Positions 59,601 through 64,000 of a DNA stretch of 64,000 nucleotides are shown here, one piece after another (the first letter of the stretch is position 1; every line of letters begins with the position of its first letter). Source of the stretch: Mytilus californianus. Its lineage: Eukaryota; Mollusca; Bivalvia; Mytilida; Mytilidae. The position numbers were made by a program, and so were the translations under genes. The notes beneath the pieces were generated by a model. It was not told where the DNA came from and made no database searches. It saw only the letters and a program-made list of their open reading frames with translations. The DNA lies in assembly GCF_021869535.1 (NCBI RefSeq), contig NW_026262734.1:90277285-90341284 (forward strand). Direction: 5' to 3'.

Positions 59601-61471
59601 AGAGGTAGACACAATTAATGTGATCCATTTAATTGTTGCTTGTTTAACGTCCAGTGGCAATTATTACATGCATGTTCAGGACGATACACACATTAACATC
59701 AGCCTTGCACCCAAAAAAAGTTATTTTGTTCACCTCGTTTTTTATGTATGCATGTGAGACATCTTGTTGCAAACTATTTTATAGGATTAAGCTTTTTGCT
59801 AATGTTAAATATTCATGACAATACACTGAATGTCAATACAATGTATGTTAAAATGAAACTTTTTTGGATGTTTTAGCAGTAAAAAAATTTACAAAATCAT
59901 TTGATCAACTTTGATTATATTGAAATTAAAGGCATGAAACTGAAGTCTTTTAATCAAATAGACATCATACTTTTCTTTCCTAATTGGACTATTTGAATTT
60001 TTATTCTTTACATTTATAAATATAACTATTTGTAATTCATATTTCGCTGTCTTCATAATGGTTCATAAAATATTGATTGTTTTTCGTGTCTTGAAATGTG
60101 TCACCTGCGTTGAAATGACTTTTATCATTATATGTGTAATTATATAAACGCAAGGACACTAATCTTACAACTAAAATCGTGACAATAAAGGTCGATTTGT
60201 CTGTAAACGTGCCGATCAAAATAAAAGAAGAATCCAGATTACTCAGCATTAAGACATGTTATTTGATTATAAAACTAACAACTTTAGTTCTCAGCATTGT
60301 CACGTCACGAATAACGAAAATAATAAGCCAAAATCCATTTAGCCTGCGGCTAACTAACTTTATTAAAGATCATCGTCCTGAACATGCATGAAATATTTGC
60401 CACTGAACGTTATGCAAACAAAAATCAATCAACCGTTCACGATCATTAACATGCCGGCTGTGTTGTAACTTCGTCGGTCATTGAGCATGGCTCATATGAT
60501 CTATACACTACTAGTATTCCAAAATGATGATGTTAGGTTGATGTTACGTATCAGTTAACAGTGACTTAAAATTGCTGCAACTGATTCTTTACCTTTATTC
60601 ATTAACTTACATTTTTTACAATAATAGACCATTTTTATATTACCGACTTTTGACTCAGGATTATATAATTTTTCGACGGCTAAACTTACTACCCCAATGT
60701 TGTAGGACATTCTGGTACTCGGTCGAGTAAAAGCAACTAACAGAAGTAAAAATCAAGCTTACAATCGGTGCAATTAGGGGAAACAATTAACTGTTTTTCG
60801 ATGATTTTGTCGTGTATAGAAAACATAAAACAGTTATTTTTTTCTTAATCTGCACCGATTGATTTCTTGAATTTACTTCTTTTACTTGCCCTTAATTTGA
60901 CCGGGTACCAGGATGACCTACCACAGATTATGTAACCTGTCGAACAATTACAAACTCCGGAGACGAAAGTCGGTAATATGAAACTAGTCTATTGTATACC
61001 GCGAGTTCACTGTCAAATAAAAACACGTGAAATACATCTCGTATTTTCATTCCTCTGACGTCATACAACAACAGACGTGATTCAAAAAGATGAGAAGTCG
61101 TTTGGAATAAGATCAAGTACCTACCATATTGTTACATTAGGCAATATAAAAACAGAACAAATAATCAAAATATTTAAATATCGAAAAATTCACTCATTCA
61201 CTAAAATGTTGCGCAATCGCACCAGACGCTTCCGGCATATTTGAAGTGTTTTATTTCAAACATTTTACGAGAATGTCAATAATATATGAACGAAATTAAA
61301 GTTTTTGAATTGGACGGTCGCATTCAGCTTCTCCAAAGACGCAAAGCATTGTATGTTCCAAAACAGCACTGTTATTCCTTAATTTTAAAATAAATGCTAC
61401 TTTCTAATAATAACTGCAGTCTCCTTACCTGCAATACAAACAACAAAACAAGCTACTTGTGCCACCTTCAT
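56626..61471 (-). CDS. Secreted two-domain Kazal-type protease inhibitor, 4 exons
   Basis: Joined exons are 61471-61429, 58220-58103, 57536-57282 and 56692-56626: 483 bases, 160 residues plus TAA. Phases are 1, 2, 2, with consensus sites GTAAGG, GTATTT, GTGAGT and AG acceptors. Residues 1-18 form a short signal peptide (MKVAQVACFVVCIA start). Kazal domain 1 has Cys 27, 35, 44, 55, 62 and 75 with GTNGVTY and VAYDGVC. A Thr/Gly/Ser-rich linker covers about 76-105. Kazal domain 2 has Cys 113, 121, 129, 140, 147 and 160 with ASNGVTY, ending right at the last cysteine. Kazal proteins bind serine proteases tightly in the substrate manner; the P1 residues (about Gln37 or Phe38, and Thr123) do not point to trypsin, so the target is open. 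Both domains are split by a phase-2 intron after the TYxN motif, as is usual for Kazal genes. Confidence 0.85.
57282..57536 (-). CDS. Kazal gene exon 3: end of domain 1, linker, start of domain 2
   Basis: Residues 54-138 and two bases. Cys55, 62 and 75 complete domain 1. The linker holds TTTT and GTGTGTGGG runs. Cys113, 121 and 129 start domain 2, and the exon stops after GVTYIN. Phase 2 on both sides, so loss or gain of such exons would keep the frame. Confidence 0.88.
58103..58220 (-). CDS. Kazal gene exon 2: first half of Kazal domain 1
   Basis: Residues 15-53 and two bases. It contains Cys27, Cys35 and Cys44 and the motif CGTNGVTYRN. Phase 1 in, phase 2 out. The acceptor is TTTATCAG. A run of in-frame codons upstream of the acceptor includes an ATG and a leader-like stretch, so an alternative start at 58266 is conceivable, but the strong AG and the matching exon 1 favour splicing. 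Confidence 0.85.
58276..58629 (+). mobile_element. 5'-truncated tRNA-derived SINE with target-site duplication, in Kazal intron 1
   Basis: Body 58286-58619 between direct repeats ATTCTAGGAT (58276-58285 and 58620-58629). The 5' part keeps the B-box-like GTGTGTTCGATCGCCGGCC of the tRNA head but lacks the A box. The body has GTGTCCGGGTAGATTAACAT and GTTAAAATCCGGCTCAGCGT, and the tail is (ATC)n at about 58602-58617. Opposite in strand to the host gene. Confidence 0.88.
58985..59150 (-). repeat. Dispersed repeat R1, inverted copy
   Basis: Reverse complement resembles 43720-43835 and 2655-2800: CATGCGTCCGAATCGC, CACCAGGAATGCTCAAA and GAAGAGCTATATGACC. In Kazal intron 1. Confidence 0.5.
59631..59686 (-). 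repeat. SINE-tail module, copy 1
   Basis: Plus strand reads TTGTTGCTTGTTTAACGTCC, AGTGGCAATTATTACATGCA and TGTTCAGGACGA. Same module as 60371, 62530 and 63810. Confidence 0.75.
60371..60432 (+). repeat. SINE-tail module, copy 2
   Basis: CATCGTCCTGAACATGCATG, AAATATTTGCCACTGAACGT and a terminal AATCAATCAA. Opposite orientation to the other three. Confidence 0.75.
60624..61000. mobile_element. MITE-like palindromic element in Kazal intron 1
   Basis: Long imperfect inverted repeat: CAATAGAC...ATATTACCGACTTT at the left pairs with AAAGTCGGTAATATG...GTCTATTG at the right. CTGGTACTCGGTCGAGT pairs with the GACCGGGTACCAG region, and CAATCGGTGCA with TGCACCGATTG. The centre lies near 60810. About 375 bases, no ORF. 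Confidence 0.78.
61429..61471 (-). CDS. Kazal gene exon 1: signal peptide
   Basis: ATG plus 13 codons and one base, followed by GTAAGG. The run is hydrophobic with one Lys near the start. Intron 1 downstream is 3.2 kb and holds a SINE, a MITE-like palindrome and SINE-tail fragments. This exon is far from exon 2; it was chosen because it is a signal-peptide exon of matching phase with a TATA-like box upstream. Confidence 0.72.
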
Positions 61472-61533
61472 TCTGGAGAGTTTATTTCCTTTCTACGACT
61501 ATAGAATAGTAAGAATCACGAACTACGTTAAGT

Positions 61534-61539
61534 CTTATA
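61534..61539 (-). promoter_or_regulatory. Possible TATA box of the Kazal gene
   Basis: TATAAG on the minus strand about 65 bases upstream of the ATG at 61471. A start site near 61505 would leave a short leader. One match in AT-rich DNA; weak evidence on its own. Confidence 0.35.
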
Positions 61540-61675
61540 TCTCTTCTTAGATCGTGACACAATTTGACAATTATCTTTGGAATTCACATGAATTAAGGTC
61601 ACATATTACTAATATCAAGAAATGTTTTTACCAAGATGTCATTGTATCATGATAGACGATTAAATAGGGTGATTG

Positions 61676-61990
61676 TCAATGAGATATTCTGCAAGAAATA
61701 ACGAATATTTTAAGGAATTCCCATTTTCCAAGTGGTGAAGTTGAAATCACCCCTTCGATAATTTTATGGACGCCATCACGAGTTGGTTGACCGTTATGGG
61801 ATATCTGTTTCACAGATGACGACGGATATGTTCCAATTATCGTGACCCAAATCCATTCCTCTTTTCTTCGAATGGGACCTACTGAATTAGACATATCACC
61901 ATGATCAACACGATGGGTGCCACATGTGGAGCAGAATCTGCTTACCCTTCCATAGAACCTGAGATCATCCCAAGTTTTTGATGGGGATCG
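61676..61990 (-). repeat. Mussel-type dispersed repeat with decayed reading frame
   Basis: Minus strand reads TATCCCATAACGGTCAACC, then a TGATGGCGTCC block and a GGGTGATTTCAACTTCACC stretch. I recall this as a frequent mussel repeat. The minus-strand ORF 61676-61894 (72 codons) is part of it. Followed at 61985-62035 by the GTGTTGCTCAGTCTTTAAG block of another repeat. Confidence 0.55.
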
Positions 61991-62529
61991 TGTTGCTCAG
62001 TCTTTAAGTTTTCAATGTTGTGTTTCTGATGTTTGTCAAAGTCGTAATTAAAAAGTGTATGTGGTTTTTTGCTTGTTTTTTTTTTTTTTGTTGGGTGGGG
62101 GGCATGCTTTGTATTTGATTTTTAAATACACTGGTAAATGCTTTCAGAAGAGGTTTCACTCAAGAGATTTAAAAATTTACCATCAAATTCTTCGTTATGG
62201 GGATCTATGTCTGTTTCATTAATTTCAAGCTAATCTTTGTATTATAGTTATCCCTGCTGCACTTACTCGATAGCAGTTTTCTTCACTGAAAAATTACAGC
62301 CATTCGCATTAGAGTATATGACAGCATAACATCAAATCGGCAAGCACTGTGAGCCTGCTTTCAGTAAGTTCGAACACTCCTTGGTACGAAATTGTACATT
62401 ATAATTGTTTTGCTTTCACTTATGTTTTTGCTATCTGTTATACAATTTGCAAGACGTTGTGCGATTTGATTGAGTATATTATGTGTTTTTGTGGCATTGT
62501 TTAACTTCCTTATTCAGAAACTGCAATGG

Positions 62530-62586
62530 ATTGATTGTTGTTTGCTTTACGTCCAGTGACAAATATATCATGCATGTTGAGGACGA
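62530..62586 (-). repeat. SINE-tail module, copy 3
   Basis: Plus strand: TTGATTGTTGTTTGCTTTAC, GTCCAGTGACAAATATATCA and TGCATGTTGAGGACGA. Confidence 0.75.
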
Positions 62587-63660
62587 GAACAAATTACAGA
62601 AGAGAAGCGAAAGTTATCAAAGGGATATTCAAACTCATATCATAACAATGATTATAATAGGTAGGTCATGTAATGGGAGTCGACCGGGACGAAGTGCGGA
62701 AAGTTGGACTGACACTGGAAAATGAGGGTACATACAGTAGGGACAGAAATCTTGCTTTGCAACTGGCCACGTACTGACTGATCCCTCAACCCCCTCAACG
62801 AGTTCTTGCAAGAGTTTAAACGTGCAGTGAGTTTGCCACGCTCTTTAAATAGGCATCGTTACTGTTATATAAGTTAACACTGCCATCAAATATGAACTCT
62901 TTAATGAAACACGTTGTACTGGATTTAAACATGGATTTACACCGTGTAGATACTACAATAGTGTAACCACTTGGCAATCAAATTGTCTTAAGTTGCAACA
63001 GAGGCATAACTCGAACATATAAAAATAAGATGATGTGGTCAGATCGCCTATGAGACAAGCCTTCTGAAAGTTTTTTTTAATTAATGTATTAAGTTATAAT
63101 ATCGATACAAAATCTTAATGCGGAAATAAACTTTTTGTTTTGTTTTTAATCGTCTCCGTCATAAATCGTCGATTGTGGATTTTACCCCTTCAAGTTACAA
63201 TCAGGACTGATACAATTCTTCAAAGGGGCATTAGCTGTCAAATAATATTCACCGATTTGACTCAAATTCTCATATTCTAAAACGTATTTCCAAATTACAA
63301 TAAGTTTGAAATAAACAATTAACAATGCATGGACTCGATAATATATATCAGCATTTCGTGGGTATTTTAGTCTTGACGCCATCTAATTAACAATCGAGAT
63401 GACCTCCGAAGACTGCCGACGGTCACATAACCCGATATAAACATTAACATAACTATAAATAGATAGCGACCTCGTACAATTGGACTTTTCTAGGTCTGTT
63501 TGATTTCATTTTATAGGTTAGAAAAATAAGTTTATCATCGTTTTTACCTGTATAAGAATGATTGTTTGTGGATCGAATCAGTAAAAGAAATGGTTCATCT
63601 TGTTTCACTTTCAATGTTGACATTCTTTTTCTTTTAATGGCTGAACACGACTAATACATG
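62587..63660. other. Unassigned spacer
   Basis: No supported gene. A CAAGTTACAATCAGGACTGA...-type ORF on the minus strand (63182-63382) has no recognisable motif. Confidence 0.4.
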
Positions 63661-63667
63661 CGTACTT

Positions 63668-64000
63668 ATTAAAAACGGTATTTCACATCCTTAATTTTAA
63701 GGTTATATTGTACTAAAGGCGCGGAAATCACTAAGTGATCAGTGTAAACTCATCGACCTTTTAAACAAACTTATTAGCAAAGGTTATCTTATTAATGTTG
63801 TAATAAGATTGATTGATTGATTGTTGGTTGCTTAACGTCCAGTGGCAAATATTTCATGCATATTCAGGACGATATTGTAATAAGATCTTTGAATATTGTT
63901 TACATTGGCACAAACATAGATTTTGTCATCAACAAATTAAAACATAACTAAATTTGTATTCTTTTCGAATGGATTTTGGGATGTATAAATACACATCCAC
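63668..64000 (+). mobile_element. Second copy of the reverse-transcriptase element, cut by the window end
   Basis: Matches 26349-26585 from AAAAACGGTATTTCACATC through GCGCGGAAATCACTA, TTAGCAAAGGTTATCTTA and TCTTTGAATAT...GTTTACATTGGCAC. It is interrupted by a 65-base insertion at 63810-63874. Stops in all frames, so a dead copy. Confidence 0.82.
63798..63886 (-). mobile_element. 65-bp SINE-tail insertion with 12-bp target-site duplication, copy 4
   Basis: TTGTAATAAGAT flanks the insert at 63798-63809 and 63875-63886. The uninterrupted copy at about 26478-26489 has the single site TTGTAATTAGAT. Read on the minus strand, the insert (63810-63874) runs from TATCGTCCTGAATATGCATG to a (CAAT)n-type tail, as expected for a 5'-truncated LINE-driven insertion. 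Confidence 0.9.

Noticed and set aside
61676..61894. 72-codon minus-strand ORF as a gene
   Set aside because: Part of a dispersed mussel-type repeat; no exon signals.

Overview
The window is AT-rich, intron-containing animal DNA crowded with short interspersed elements and tandem repeats. Several dispersed repeats match, from memory, sequences common in marine mussel genomes, so a bivalve mollusc, most likely Mytilus, is the best guess. No host protein-coding ORF longer than about 160 codons exists; the genes must be assembled from short exons, and all three genes found lie on the minus strand.

Layout. (1) 1-15320 is copy A of a segmental duplication. It holds FReD-A, a five-exon gene (1427-11685) for a secreted protein of 340 residues with a signal-like N-terminus, a cysteine-rich PAN/apple-like module and a complete fibrinogen-related domain (FReD). 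(2) 15321-22165 is gene-poor and repeat-rich. (3) 22165-40825 is copy B, with FReD-B (23685-35831, 336 residues) and the same exon lengths, phases and order. Within introns the two copies carry different insertions: A has a 2.5-kb 35-bp satellite, a tandem-core element and a retroelement 3' fragment; B has a 2.66-kb TTAA-flanked transposon, a foldback insertion, a reverse-transcriptase fragment and an expanded 41-bp minisatellite. (4) 40826-55690 has no gene I can support. Its main feature is a 4.56-kb TTAA-flanked transposon-like element sitting inside a 26-bp minisatellite. (5) 55690-56375 is a 39-bp minisatellite. (6) 56605-61540 is a four-exon gene for a secreted two-domain Kazal-type protein of 160 residues, with a 5'-truncated SINE and a MITE-like palindrome in its first intron. 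(7) 61540-64000 is repeat-rich and ends in a second copy of the reverse-transcriptase element, split by a 65-bp SINE-tail insertion with 12-bp target-site duplications.

Functionally, a pair of FReD proteins next to a Kazal protein suits secreted immune or extracellular-matrix roles (pathogen or glycan binding, protease control). That is family-level inference; nothing shows the genes act together. The exon models rest on splice consensus, phase agreement, total lengths divisible by three and, for the FReD pair, agreement between paralogues. Element family names are tentative because no database search was possible.
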